Shown: positions 23,701-36,020, counted from the stretch's first letter. The stretch is 64,000 bases of DNA from Oxyruncus cristatus (GCA_013399855.1 VXAY01002384.1:634715-698714); one strand, 5' to 3'. Numbers and translations are program-made. The notes: a model not told the origin generated them from the letters alone.

Positions 23701-26220
23701 ACCCCTGCCCAAGGGCCCGGGGGCTCCCTAGAAATGCAGGTCTGGACCACATCCCCAGGCCTCTTGTTTTTATTTCTCTTGGAATTTAACAGTGCAGCTA
23801 CATATAACAACCTCACAGCCCTTCCTCAGAGAGCGATAAGAAGAAATAATGGAACATTAAGGAAAACTCCATCCTTGATCAGATCATCCTGTGCTGGTAG
23901 TTGCTGGCATGGTGGTGTGCTATGACGTGAAGATTTTGACTCATTGGAAATGCAGTTTGAGTCATGAAGTCCTATATTAGCTGTAGTAGCTCTTCCTCCA
24001 AAAAGGAAAGCTGAAAAAGCAGTTTTGAGGAGCAGAGTGAGATGCAATTCCAGTTGTTGTGCAATAAAGAAGAGGAAGAACTCGTGTAGACAGTAGGAAC
24101 CTTGGCTGGTGTTCCAGTGTGTGATTCAGGAGGGGTGGTGAAAACAGGAGCCTGTGCTCTGCTACTGGGAGTTTGTTGACTTTGCTTCAGCCCACTTAGT
24201 CAATACCTCACGCTATTAAGATGATTTTGAGAGCTTCACTGGTGCATCAATGAACATTTCAAATGAAAACTTTTTTTTTCGAAATGTCACAATTCTGTGT
24301 TGAAGCAGGATAAAAACTGACAGTTTTGATCTTAAACTTAACAGTTCAGCTTTTTAATGCGTGAAACCATACCCCACCTCTACTGTGGCATCACAGACTC
24401 AGAGGAAAAAATGATCATCAGAAAAATCTTTGCTGCATTGAAGTTATCATTGATAGAGATGAAATCAAGGTCAAGATACCACAATGTGTGGGAGGAAGCT
24501 GGGTGAGAATTAGCATCTGAGGCTTTATATCTCAGCTCTGCTTCCAAGTTGCCTTTCTTCCACTGTCTCTTAGTGACTGTGAAAGAGCCATGAGAAATTG
24601 TATCATATATATAATTTTCCCCATTATGTGAGATCTCAGGATCTTTTTGAAGATAAGTTCAAATAGATTCAAGCTGATTCAGAAAAGAGGCCATTTAAGA
24701 ATTCTTGACTTTTTTTCAAGTGGTTCACTTAATTTCACATGTTCTGGAAGGAGGTGAGAGATTGCTCCTGGTTGAGCCTTCTTGCAGGCTGAGTAAGGCA
24801 TTGGTTTGTGAAAGAGGCTCAGGTGTGGTCAAACTGGGTTTATTCTGTGTGAAGAAGTTGTGCATAACTTGAAGGCAGCAGCAAGTTCTGTCCTCCTTTC
24901 TTCGCTCTCTTCTCCCTGCACTTTCTGGCACGTTCTTTAAGGGCCATAATGGCTTGGAAAGCCATAAACATGTCATCAGTATATGTCAGATACAAATTGC
25001 ACTGTCTCTGGGAGGCTGGGTTTGTGTATGGGCATGTGGGTACTTTGTCTGTTCCCTCCTCCTCCTGTTCCTCTCTGACGATCTCTCTGTTGTCAGTCTC
25101 TCTGCCTTCTGCATCCCACAGCTTCCTGGCTCAGACATGATGAATGTGGCCTGTTGTTTCCTCTGTGTCCACGTGCAGACCTCCACTGCTCAGAAAGTCT
25201 GTGACCCAGACAAAAGTTGGGGCTGCTCCCAGCTTTGTTGTTGACCGCTCTGCCACCAGTTCCTTTGGGAGCTGCTTGTCAGAGAGTAGGGTTTAACACT
25301 CTCAGCCAGGTGCCACATTTCCTTCTCACCCACTTGCCTCCACAGTCTCCTGTGGATGTTCTGGGCATCTCTTCAGCCTGTTCTGGCTGTGAGTTTGGTT
25401 TTCGTTGTTTCTCTCCTTGGCCTAGTGCAGCCTTTTGCCATAGCCCATTTCCTTAAAGAAAGCACTGGGGCTGTTAGCAGAGAGAGGTGATGACTCCCCA
25501 GACAGGTGCCATACCTGGCAAATTCAACCTCTTTCTGTCTCAAAGTTTTCTTCATGGCTTTGTTGCTGAAAGGTGATGCAGGTGGCCTGAGACTGCTCTG
25601 CTGTAGCTCTCAAGCAGAGCCAGGAGGACCAGCTCAGGGTCCCTCTGAGCTGAACTACCCTGGTTTCTGATGCCGTTGGGGCACAAAAGCCTCTCTCTAA
25701 AGCAAAGAACCGAACTCCAGCTCTGGCACCCAAAACAGGATGGCTTGTACAGGATGGGCTGGGCTGCATGGTTTGATTCAATAATATCTCACATTTTGAA
25801 TCTTCACTCTGGAGGAGAACCCTACAACTAAAAGCTGTTTTCCTGTCACTGACTGTGCTCTGGCACCCTGTAGGACCCAGCAGTGCAACGTTTGACTTTT
25901 TCATGAGTTCACAGGTCTCAGGATCGGGGGCTTGGCATGGCCAGGTGCCCCAGAGGTGTCCTGTAAGCATGGAGGGAGCTGCAGGCCAGGAACTTGGGCA
26001 TTTCTTGAGCACGAGGGTCAGGAGTGGATCTTGCCTGGAGTGCTTTCAAGAGGGACTTGACCCCAGCAAGGCCCCAGTCTGAACATCAGGAGAGCAGTCA
26101 ATGTGTGTGCTTGGGAAGAAGGGCCAGAGTAGTCAGTATCCATAAATTCAGTTGTTTCTGAGTTATTAGACAGGTATATAGCTTTTTTTGCAGCCCCTTT
26201 GAAAGGCTGATAGTGCTTTT
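20717..26220. other. Non-coding stretch
   Basis: No supported gene. Contains the long T-tract at 23391-23423 and many short frames overlapping on both strands with biased composition. No tRNA-like or LTR-like termini were noticed. Confidence 0.5.
23391..23423. repeat. Poly-T tract, about 33 bp
   Basis: T9, A, T23 uninterrupted, preceded by another T-run at 23359-23371. The longest homopolymer in the window and prone to assembly and length error. Confidence 0.9.
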
Positions 26221-26224
26221 TTCT

Positions 26225-26255
26225 CCCCCCCCCCCCTTTTTTTTTTTTTCCTTTT
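26225..26255. repeat. Polypyrimidine C12-T13-CC-T5 tract
   Basis: All-pyrimidine block of 12 C, 13 T, 2 C and 5 T. Homopurine/homopyrimidine DNA of this kind can adopt triplex (H-DNA) forms. No retroposon body adjoins it. Confidence 0.85.
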
Positions 26256-26556
26256 TGGTTTGTTTATTGCATAACTCCAATAGAAAGGAATTCCTAAGGC
26301 ATGAATGCTAAGGAGGAAGGAAAGAATAAGTGGTGCCAGTTAAATTTTCATGTATTTATGCCTTATTATGGCCTGACAGTCAGAAATAATATTCTTTTCC
26401 TTTTATCCTGATTTTCTCTTTTGACTGTGTATTAAAAAACCACCAGCAGTAACAAAGTGTAAAAGATTGAATTAAATCCTAGTTAGAATGACTTCACCTT
26501 AAATAGTGGAATATCTTAGATCTCTTTCTCTTCCTTTTTTCTTTCTCTCTGTCTAG

Positions 26557-26600
26557 TCTACAGAGACTTGGCAGTCTCAGATACCCTTGGGTGTTCAAAG
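26557..26600 (+). other. Weak plus-strand exon-like block, 44 nt
   Basis: A long pyrimidine tract (26521-26552) ends in CTGTCTAG, followed by 44 nt and CAAAG|GTAGATC. All three frames are open, so length and frame say nothing. The acceptor is strong and the donor mediocre. It lies opposite in strand to the better-supported minus-strand exon chain, and may be a chance combination. Confidence 0.1.
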
Positions 26601-27813
26601 GTAGATCAGTCTGTGGCAGGGCTGCCTTTGATGTTTTCACCTACAAAAATGTCACATCACAACTTGCTCTGTTATTTCACATTGAATGTGAAAGATTCAC
26701 TAAAAGGTTAATTTCAAGTCTTGTTGAATTTCATACCATTAAAGTCAATGCCTTTTCAAGGATGCACCTGGAATGGGTTTAGAAGGATGAGAGAAGGGGC
26801 TGGCCTAAAGTTTCTGCTGCAGCTACAGAAGCACTGGATAACTGTGCCAATGGTGCCTGTGGGAGCACAACCCCTGGGTGCAGGAATGTTGTACCCTCCG
26901 CTCCCTACGGAGGAAGAAAAGCGGGAATTGCTACAGGTACCTTAAATAGCACCACATCCACCAGCAATACCTTTACCTGTGTGTGCATGAGGCCCCAGTT
27001 GGGTCTGTGTTCAGCCCTGCGAAAGAAAAATGTAAGGGGAGGGAAACACAAATGTTCTGTGGGAGATTTTGTGAGGGTAAGGAGAGTTCTCAATACCCCT
27101 TCTGATTTCTGGAAGGAATTGTAGAGTAATTACAAATACCTGAGTGAAATATTTTCGATACATTTTTTGCTCTTAGTTCTTTCCCTCCCCTTCAAAACTT
27201 GTTTCTTGTACAAGGGACTTAAATTTCTTCGTCATTTCACTGAAGAAGGCTAAATGTTCTGGATTTCAAATGTTATTTTGAGTAAGAAATCTGTTTTTCT
27301 AAAAGATTCTTCAATTTGGAGAAAAAATACTTTGTTATCAGTCATACCACAAACAGTGCATATGAAAGATTTCTGAGTGGACAAATGCTTAAGGAATAGG
27401 AGAGACAAGTTATTTTCAAAGTTGTTTGGGGCTTTTTTTCAAACCATTGCCAAGTAAGGAATTATATTTTCTGTTTTCTCTTAGTACAATGAAATCTTTA
27501 GACTCCGTGAGGGCACCTAGGAAAGGAGGTGACCTTTCTCCCCTTTTTCTCCTTCCCTTGGCATAACTCCTGTATGTCCTTTAATTGGTGACTGAGGTCG
27601 ATGCCCTGCACACCCCTTCCCCCCCAGATCACTCTTCCAGCGAGCAGTGAGAAGTCAGGTAACTCGCTCTGCTGTCCTCACGGTGGTGGTGTAGCAGGGG
27701 CTGGGATTACACGCTTTGTCAAGCTGTGTTCTTAAGGATGTGTCACATTTCCTACTGTTTTAACACGGGAAATGTCTCTGTCACCAGGCAGCCCTGCTTT
27801 TCTGTGCATTCCC

Positions 27814-27933
27814 TAATTGTGTGTGAGCTGAAGGTGCAGCTGGAGAGCATTTCGTATCTAATTGGTGTGTGAAAGCTGAGGGCAGCAAAAACAATTAGGA
27901 AGTCATGGTCAACTTCAAGAACAGCTGTAATTG
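27814..27933. promoter_or_regulatory. Cluster of four TAATTG/CAATTA homeodomain sites
   Basis: TAATTG at 27814-27819, 27859-27864 and 27928-27933, and CAATTA at 27892-27897, spaced 45, 33 and 36 bp apart. The last is fused to an E-box (CAGCTG at 27922-27927). By simple base odds, well under one such hexamer is expected in 120 bp. Candidate enhancer bound by homeodomain factors, with no gene assigned. Confidence 0.4.
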
Positions 27934-28778
27934 AGGCAGAGCTGAAATTAAAAATTGGATTGCTACTGGGCTGAAGTGGAAAGGATGTGTGGAACAAAGC
28001 TGTAAACAGCAGAGCAGCTTAGGCTCCCAAGCTCCAATTGCTGCAGTGACTTCGGAGTCTGCAAAGCCCTGTGAGGAGTTGGGATGTAGGGACTCAAGTG
28101 CTTCAGGGATACCCGATGTGGAGCTCAGCTTCCCAAGCCCCTTGGCATTTTGAAGAAATGTATGTGGGTTGCTGTAGCTGAATTTAGTGTGTTACAGGAG
28201 GTGTCTGATTTTGGTCATCCCCCTCTTAATCAATTACAGTCTATTGATAGCACTGGAACAAGGAACTAACTGCTTGATTCAGCTGCCTGGTTTTGTCTTT
28301 ACTTAAAAACAAATAAAGAGGTAGAGGTGCTAGGCATACACTAGAGTGTTATTTTTAAAGCCACCTAGTCAAGAGTTTGAAGTAATTCAACAAAGGAGTT
28401 CATTTTACTGTTCAAACTGTAACAGTTGCTGTGTACACTAAGTGATAATGAGGCCATTTAAAAATCCTCTTCTTGCCACTTCTAGTAACTGGCTGTGGGG
28501 TTTCTAAAAATGTATTAAAATGTGTATCACAGCAGCTCGCTGCTGTTTTACTGTTTGGCTGACGGATCATAAACTCTGGTGAGTTCTAATTCTTAAAAGG
28601 TTATGGTCCAGCCTGTCACTTTTATTGTAGCATATGTGGTAATGGCTGATTTTTATCAGTGCCTTAACACTAATTGTGCCAATATAAACCTGGGTCAGAG
28701 CTGTGCAAACAGAAAGGTGGTGTGTTTGAGGAGCCTCTACAACAGAACAAGCCAGGAATTGCTCAGTGCAGGCCTTAC

Positions 28779-28816
28779 CTGGGAGCAGGGAGGAGCTGCT
28801 GTGCAGCCCCACCAGC
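28779..28816 (-). CDS. Weak candidate exon, 38 nt
   Basis: On the minus strand a strong pyrimidine-rich acceptor (CCCCTGCACCTCCCTCCAG) precedes 38 nt ending CCCAG|GTAAGG, a good donor. One frame reads AGGAAQQLLPAP and then leaves two bases. The 23-nt form of the 18448 candidate would complete Ser and continue KELSDQQ, so the phases are compatible with the downstream chain. The 63-nt candidate at 51034-51096 ends in phase 0, which also fits. Low-complexity composition and short length make this doubtful. Confidence 0.14.
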
Positions 28817-29570
28817 CTGGAGGGAGGTGCAGGGGGTGGGCAGAATGTTCCAAGAGAGAAAATAAGAGGACGAGCACAGCAAGGGCAATTCTGAGCAACG
28901 AGAAAGCAAGTGCCTGATGTTTACTAGCCCGGAAGAGATCTTGGTTTTGCCTTGTTGATTTTTCTTTCCCCATTATCTTGGTGTCAGAGGAAGATCACGG
29001 TGTCTGTCATTTGGCCAGATGTATTTTTATTAAGGTGATGTGTTGGTGTTTGCATAGGGGAACTCCCGTGCTGCTGGGAGATGCTGGGAACTAATGAATT
29101 AAAATTGTTATTTGGGAAACTGGTGGGCAGCCTGTGCAGAGGGTGGCCTAGCTAGCAGGTGTGACACCACTGGAATACTCTTCTTTCAATTAATTAGACG
29201 TTATGTGATCATCAGCTTCATTTCTTCAGGCTCCTTTCCTAGAAACTTCCACCTCTTGCTTGAACTAAGGAACAGCGTGGCTCTGGCAGTACTTGGGTTT
29301 CTATTGCCATGGCATGGTGTGCCATGTATTAAAGGACTCCTCCATTCCTCCCACAGCCAGAGTGATTTGGAATTTAGACGTGCAATTAGAGATTTTGTCA
29401 GATTTTGTGTGCATTAGTTTTTTTCATGTGCATTCCCGGTAGAGTTATTGCTTTACGTTTTCTCGCAAGCTCATTTAGGATCTTTTTGGACAAGAGGCAC
29501 TACTGAATATGCCCATGTTTTCTTACCAGAGCTGCTGGATTTGATGGGCACTAGGCTGCAACTTGGAGGA

Positions 29571-29595
29571 TTTTTTTATTTTATTTTATTTTATT
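29571..29595. repeat. (TTTTA)n microsatellite
   Basis: T7-A, then TTTTA repeated three times, adjoining the left edge of the CpG island. Confidence 0.8.
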
Positions 29596-29696
29596 CAGTT
29601 TAAGCAGCTGCCTCTTGTGCGAAAGACAGAAAGCGTGTAAAGAGAATAAAAGTCCTAAACAGCCGGTGGGGTAACAGGCACTGAAGAAGTGAGCAG

Positions 29697-30160
29697 TGCA
29701 GCCCGTGGTGTTGCCGGGGGGTGCCCTGCTCGGGTGTGATCGCCGGCTGCCCTGGGCATCTCTCGGGACCCTCCGGGCCGCTGCAGCTCCGCGGCTGTGG
29801 CTGTGCTGCCGGGGCTGGAGGAGCGGGGCCAGCTCCTGCTCCGGGACCCTTTTGCTGCTCCGTGCACTGAACACGGGGAGGGACCGCTCCGAGCGTGGGG
29901 CTGTGCTGGGGCCCGTCTGTCGGCTCGGCTTTGCCGAACAGTTCATGCCAAGCATCACTAGGTGGCACAGCCACCCTGGTGAAGTGCCCAGGTTAAAGCG
30001 CTCCTGCGGCGGCCGAGCCGAGCCGAGCCTGGAGCCGGCCCGTGTGAGCCCCGCCGTCCTGTCCCAGCGCCCATCCCTGCGCTCGCTCGGCACGCAGAGA
30101 GAGGGTGTGTGTGTCCCGGGAAATCTGCCCTGCCTCTGCCAGGGCACAAGGCACGAACCT
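29697..30160. promoter_or_regulatory. CpG island, likely promoter or regulatory
   Basis: About 40 CpG dinucleotides by hand count in roughly 440 bp of GC-rich sequence, against a CpG-poor background. CpG survival of this kind marks germline-unmethylated DNA, usually a promoter or first exon. It includes a CCGAG/CCGAGCC triplet repeat (30008-30028) and a CTCF-type core (29956-29968). A consensus minus-strand splice donor lies just beyond its right edge (30238-30243). The long frames on both strands here (up to about 190 codons) are expected from GC-richness and show no domain. Neither strand has an obvious TATA box. Confidence 0.7.
29956..29968 (+). promoter_or_regulatory. CTCF-type core site
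   Basis: CACTAGGTGGCAC fits the CTCF core CASYAGRKGGCRS at every position. It lies inside the CpG island, a common setting for CTCF. Its plus-strand orientation would matter for loop formation. Sequence match only. Confidence 0.4.
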
Positions 30161-30237
30161 CGAGGTTTGGCTTACTTGGGGGGAAAAAAATTTGAAATGG
30201 TGTTTCCAAAGCTTCCTGAAATCTTGTTTTACCGGGC

Positions 30238-30243
30238 ACTTAC
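30238..30243 (-). other. Consensus splice donor at CpG island edge
   Basis: The minus strand reads GATTAAG|GTAAGTG, a near-perfect U1 match, with exon sequence to the right (from 30244 upward). One frame is open in the preceding 38 nt, but no good acceptor is visible upstream, so a first exon of a minus-strand transcript starting near 30.3 kb is the simplest reading. The start site is unknown. Confidence 0.25.
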
Positions 30244-30244
30244 C

Positions 30245-31582
30245 TTAATCTTCCCCCGAGTTACCGAGCGCCCGTGAAGGCCTGTTTCGTTCTTTATCCC
30301 AGGAAATGCAGTATGTAATCCAAGTTTAAATAAAGCACTTTATAGTAGGTGCTTATGTTTTAAGCACAAGCTTAACTGTTTTCACTAGTGAAATGAAGAA
30401 TAGTGCTATAAAGTTCATGTTTAAATCTGAGTACTAGTTAAGCATATGGTTGAGCTGGAGCTCCTCTTATTATTTATTTATGAAACTAGTTGGGGAACTC
30501 CATTTAAAAGGTATATGATGGTTTCTGCATTCATTTCTCATTTGGTAGAAATCAAAGTGTAGTTTGGACTGTATGAGAGAGGTAAATAGATCTCAGTGAA
30601 GTTTACTCTGAGAGGTTTTTTTTTAATTAGGATGTCACTAGTCTGGAAGACTAAGAAAATTCTCAGCAATTGATGAGTGTCTTGTTTTTAGAGTAAACTC
30701 ATTGAACTGTGGCAATCCACCTCTCTAAACCAGCACGAGTTTACAGACACTGATTTGTCAGCAGTGATTTTAATTGGAGGGGTGGGGATGTTTCTAAGAA
30801 TGGAATGTGGGTTTCCATTTACAAGAAGGAGTTTTGATTTCGAAGTTAAGCAGGTGATAGTTTTCTTTTAAGTCGTAAGTATGTTGTGTATGGGTTGTAT
30901 TCACACTTCACCACAATGTTTTCAAGTGCAGTGACAGTTATTGAAGAGATTTCTGCTGTTTGAAAATAAAGCATGGCTTCAACTTCAATTTTAAGGGAAG
31001 AGGATGTGAGAGATTGTGGTGATGTTATTATTATTGCTGCTAGTGTAGCTTGAAAACTGCTCTGGTCACCTATCAAAAGCAAAATAAGTCTCTTCCGGGA
31101 TTCCTCATCTAAACATTCCTAGAAAATCAGAGTAGTCTGGTAAAATAGATGTCAGAGCTGTGAATTAAACAGAGGATTGGGGATATCTTACCTGCAATAA
31201 GAAATGAAGATTTTTCCAAGGCCCCCTCGTTGTCACAATATTGCACAAATGCCACATTTATTTCCACTGTGAAGAGCAAACTTTATTATAGCAGGAACAT
31301 TTACATTGAGATAGTGGACAACAGTGGTGATGCTAGAGTAGATTTAGGGAGCCTGACATATTTATTCCCTTAGAATGTACCATTCTCCATGTGGAGAGCA
31401 CGTGAAAATATTTAAGATGGGCACCTCTGCATTTCCTCTGGGTTCAGTCCCATCCCTGGCTCGTGATAGATATTGGAAGAAAGCACCAGGGTAATCTTGG
31501 GTCCTTGCTTAAAATAATGCTGTAGGCTTCCCACACAGAGAGTGTTAGTTGTTAAAGGGGATTTTTATGGCTCACACTGGGA
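30245..31582. other. Non-coding, AT-rich
   Basis: No gene seen. A minus-strand TTGCAG|GTAAGA at 31187-31192 is ambiguous, since it reads as either donor or acceptor. Confidence 0.5.
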
Positions 31583-31592
31583 CTGACGTCAG
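31583..31592. promoter_or_regulatory. Full palindromic CRE
   Basis: CTGACGTCAG contains TGACGTCA (31584-31591), the complete CREB/ATF element. CpG depletion makes intact full CREs uncommon outside functional or CpG-rich DNA, and here it stands about 1.4 kb from the CpG island. No promoter is defined next to it. Confidence 0.35.
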
Positions 31593-34500
31593 GCTCGCCC
31601 ACAGCCTGGGACTGGAGCAGTGCTGGAGCTGTGCAGATGAGCAGTTCCTTCCTCTCGAGCAGAATAATCACCAGCAGGTTTGGCTCCCTGGATTTGATGC
31701 AATGGAGATTTTTGCAGGCAGAAAAGGAGCCCTTCGAACATCATTGTGTGGAAATAAAAGCATCCTTAGTGGAAAGCACAGCTCTTCCCTCTGCATGTCC
31801 TCTGTCCATGTTGGTCTTTGGTTTGGGGTTTTTTGTTTTGTTTTTTTTAATTGTTCTTGAAGTGTGATCTGTCAGTTTACCTCCTCCCTATTGCTTCTGG
31901 ACTAATTGTACTTCTAAATATGTATTTCAGTGTGTCCTGGTAAGTACATGCACCAAACTATGTTGACCTGTACAGATCCTCTCCATTGATGTGCCTTATA
32001 TTTCTTTGCTTTGTTTCCACTTTTGTTTTGATACACAAAGCAACTTGGCCAAAAGCATCCCACAGGTCAGTGGGAAAATGTAGATGAAACCTCCAGATTT
32101 GGTGGTTTTTTTTTCATGCCCATTAAAAAATTTAAAGAGTTCCAGTCTCTGAGACACTTGCTCCAAAGCGTTCTGAGAATGAGAAGTTAAGCAACAGACT
32201 TAGAAATGGAAAATATATTTTCTGGATCTTACTAGACAGCCTAAAGTCAAACCCTCTTAGCATTAATCCTGCTGGAAAGAGAAGTGTTTGCTTTAGAAAC
32301 GCTGGTTTCATCTTGACAGTGAATGTGATGTAAAGACGACAAGCAACACCAAGCCCAGCCAGACGTCCTCTCCTTCACATGGAGGAGGTGAGGCCAACAC
32401 TGAGGGCAAGCTTTCTTCTTTTCCTACTTGCACTGGAGAGGTCAGGTTTAGGTACACCATCTGCTCCTGCGTTGTGTGTTAAAAATTTATGTGTAGCACA
32501 CAGCACAAACCATCTATGAGGAGTTCTTGGAGTGAAAAATGGGTGGTGCCAGGAATTGTTCTCACTTGGGATGCAGAGTTGCTCGCACAAGCAACTTGAT
32601 AAATTCAGTGTTGATACCTGCGTGGAATTTGGTTGGTTTTGCTTTGTTCTTGCTGAGTTCCCTGAGGTTCAAGTTCAGCTAAATCTGATTTGGAGGGACA
32701 CCAGCTAAGTGTCACAGCAATCACCTCTCCACAGATCCTTCCAGATTCTACTTCTGTCAAAATTTTCAGCGGCTGAGTGCATGAGAACTTCTGAAGTCCT
32801 GTAGCTCAGAACTATAAAGCAGATTTTAGGTTTTACCTTTACTTTTTTCTTTGCTTTTGTGTGGATATCACTGCTGTATCGGGGGCTGCCAGAACCTCTT
32901 GATGGTGTTGTGCAGTCCTTACAAAAATAACAGCTTTGAGCAAAACCACTGGAACTTGATCCCGTTACAGTTTGATCTGGTGATATTACAGGTTAATAGC
33001 ACAGCATGTGACAGAACCTGAAGCTAAACTATTCTAAACTAGCTCTGTGAAAGCACAGGCGAGGTAAACACTCGACACATTGCCCCTTTTATTTAAGGAA
33101 AACACCTCGAGTGTCCCTTGCTCTGCTGCCTGTCTTCCCAGGTGCACTTAATGTCATGGATATCAAAGCTGATCAATACTGGGGGTGGAAATGTCAACGT
33201 GAATAAGGACAGGCTTCCTTAGTGCTGGTCCTTCCAAAGCCACACAAGTGAACCTGGAGGCATCCTTGTGGCCTTTTCAGAGTGAAGCCCTTCTGTAGGG
33301 TGTCTTTACAACCATGCAGGCAAAATCCCCTTTAAGAGGAAACGAGACCCTAGGGCAGGGAAAGGAGAAGCTTTTTCAGGAGACATTCTCTAAGTTGTCC
33401 GTAGAATGATAACGTGCCACACGAGACAGGCACGGGAAGAAAAGCTGCAGCAAGAGCTGTATTGTGTTTCTGGCACCCTTTATAGAACATCTCGATGCCT
33501 TCCCAGCCCCTGAGATACACAAATAATCTCCTGGGGCTGACCAAGTCTACACACTCTTGTCAGAAAAACGGGTCCTGGGAAATAGATGCTTTGAAACTGC
33601 TTCCAACACCTCTTTTCCCTTTTTACAAACTACAGCCAAGCTTTGAAGATTCTGCTGTCCATAGCACATAGATCTACCCAGAAGCCGAAAAATAAAGGAA
33701 CACTCAGAAGCACTTTATGAAATTTTTGTTATACTGTGGATTGGTGTCATACTATAAAAGGAGTTCAAAAGGCCAGAAGTGCTCTCGGCAGCAGAATTGC
33801 AGTGGAAAAGTTGCATCAGGATTTTACAACCTGTTTGCTGTAGTCAATGTGAAAAATCGTTTCTTTACCTGTAAATGCCCATTAGGTCGGTAGGGATTTC
33901 TGCATCTAAGTGGCTAATCAGGTAGAATCCCAGGAGTTTAGGGACACCTTTGTTGTTCGTCAGCTGCTGGGTTTGCTCAGTCTTGTGTGGTGGTTTTAAT
34001 TCTGTGTTGCAGTTACATCGCTTGTAGCATAAAGATAATAACATTTATCTGCCTCTATAATGTGTTGGAAGATATGCTCTGAAAAAAGTGCAGTCATAAA
34101 TGTATGATGGTGAAAGGAAACAAACCCTAGTACACACAAATCCTGAACATAAGTGAAGTGAGAAAATCGAAGGTGACATTGATGGGATGAATCCCAGAGA
34201 GGGGAATGGTGAGCGTTTAAGGAGGTGTGCTTTTTAAGATACCAGAAGGGAAAATATGAAGGAAGAATTACTTGAGGAAAAGCTGGGAATGACCTGTGAG
34301 ATGCCCCACTGTTGAAGTCAGTTTGATGAAAAGCCATCTGACACCACCCTTCCTCTTGGCTGTCCCTCTCCCTGTTCTTATGGTAATTAAACTGGAAGAC
34401 CTCTGTGGTTGAAGGCCTCCAGGAAAGGTACTAACCAAAACCGTGAAAGCAATTATGGGGGAGCAGAAATCAGCAGCTCCTTGCTGGGAAGGTGACTTGT

Positions 34501-34980
34501 TTATCCTGGGTGAGGCAGATTGTCTGGTACAGAGCTAAGGGGGAGATAAAACACAGAATCCAAAAATGGAACTCGAGGTTGTGGAAGCAATTAACAAAAT
34601 GCTTTTTGATTGGACGTGGCTGAAGTGTCACCTACAATGCCTATGGTTTGGAGGTCTCCTCAATGCTAGTGACTTACTACCCTTTTTAGTAATTTCTTTA
34701 GCCCTATTTGTTTAGAATTTTTTTACCTTTTTTTTTCCTCTTGTAACCAACTCTGAGTGTGTTTGGTAAAGCAGCTGCCAGGGACTGTTTTCTGACTTGT
34801 GAAAAACACTTTTTCATTATTAAGAGACGGCTTCTTGATATTTCGATTTATGGAAATAAATTACTTTTGCACCTCCAGTGCATGCACACACTGGCTTAAC
34901 TTCCTTCTGGGTGTAAGCATTGTTTGTGTAATTAGAGAAGGCCATATGTAAATGAAACCATAAGCGGATACTCACAGGAT
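31593..34980. other. Non-coding stretch
   Basis: No supported gene, RNA or mobile element. All frames are short. T-runs at 31836-31850 and 32106-32113. Confidence 0.5.
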
Positions 34981-36020
34981 TTAGACGCAGGGCCTCATTA
35001 GTGCTCTAATATCCAAGATAAGGGAAGTCAGGTGCCACGTTACCATTTGCAGTGTGAGATCCAAGCACGTGGTCTGTAGTGCACTATGTATGAGGCAGTG
35101 GGAGTGGCCTGGAAGGGGAGATGATGAGAGATGAATTTGAGGCAGTTGCCATAAGCAGAAAGAGTCGGATGGATGGAGATGGTGGTACAAAATCGGTGGA
35201 GCCTGTGGCTAAATACATGTTGTGAATGAAATGAGCAATCCTGTGTAAGCCCATTGGAAAGATGGGAAGTGCTCAAGAGAGTATCGGTGAGTGTCGAGGA
35301 AATCAGATGAATGAGTGAAACCAGAACTGGGGAGCTGAAGGAGGAGCGTTATGGGAAGATAAGGAGCACACGTGGCTGCACTGAAGATGACTGACAGGTT
35401 GAGGAGAGGAACTGCAAAGGATTGATCCTGCGTTACGGATCAGGGTCTGCTCAGATAGCAGGTTTGGTGCACGTGACAGAAGGAGAATTGGTTTTACAGT
35501 TCCCATGGTGTATGAGGGCAAGGGCTCTTGGCAGTAAAAATCTGTGAGCACTGAGGTGGTGAGTGAGTTAGGTCAGTATTTCTAATGTGGAAAAGATGAA
35601 GGCTTGGGTTTTCTTGGATCAGAGTCAGAAGAGAAGATGAGATGGAGTAGAGTAGACAGGAGGGAAAGATAGTGGGCACTAGAAAGATAAAGTGATCAAG
35701 TATTGCCACGGAGAAAACAGATGTATTGGAGGAAGAAAAAAAGTTGAACGTGTTCTTTATCTGTGGTGGAAAAAGAGGGTGACATTACGCATGTGTCAGA
35801 TTGAAAGGAAGGGGAAGATTGTTCCGCTTGCCAGTGTTCTTTGAAGAAATCATTAAAATCCTCTGCAGAAAAACAATGGAGATGGACGGATAAGAGACAC
35901 GTGCAGTTACAAGACAAGCATGATGGTGGATGCAGGGTTCAGTGAAATCAGAGAAATAATTGTTCTGCAGGGAAGCTGGCCAAACAGGAGGAGTGTTTAT
36001 ACTGGAAGAGGTCAGCCTCT
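34981..36020. other. Purine-rich plus strand, about 1 kb, unexplained
   Basis: The plus strand is strongly biased to A and G over about a kilobase (many GAGGAG, GGAAGG, GAGATG words), with few T-runs. The bias creates several minus-strand open frames of 60-80 codons rich in Ser, His and Leu. I see no domain, terminal repeat or poly(A) tail. It could be an old transposon body, a transcribed strand-asymmetric region or a decayed repeat. Confidence 0.4.

Noticed and set aside
29581..30277. Frames of 188-193 codons on both strands
   Set aside because: They lie in a CpG island where stop codons are rare on both strands. Peptides are Gly/Pro/Arg/Ser-rich with no motif.
30325..30375. Possible microRNA hairpin around AAGCAC...GTGCTT
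   Set aside because: The pairing arms are only about six bases and do not extend to a precursor-length stem.
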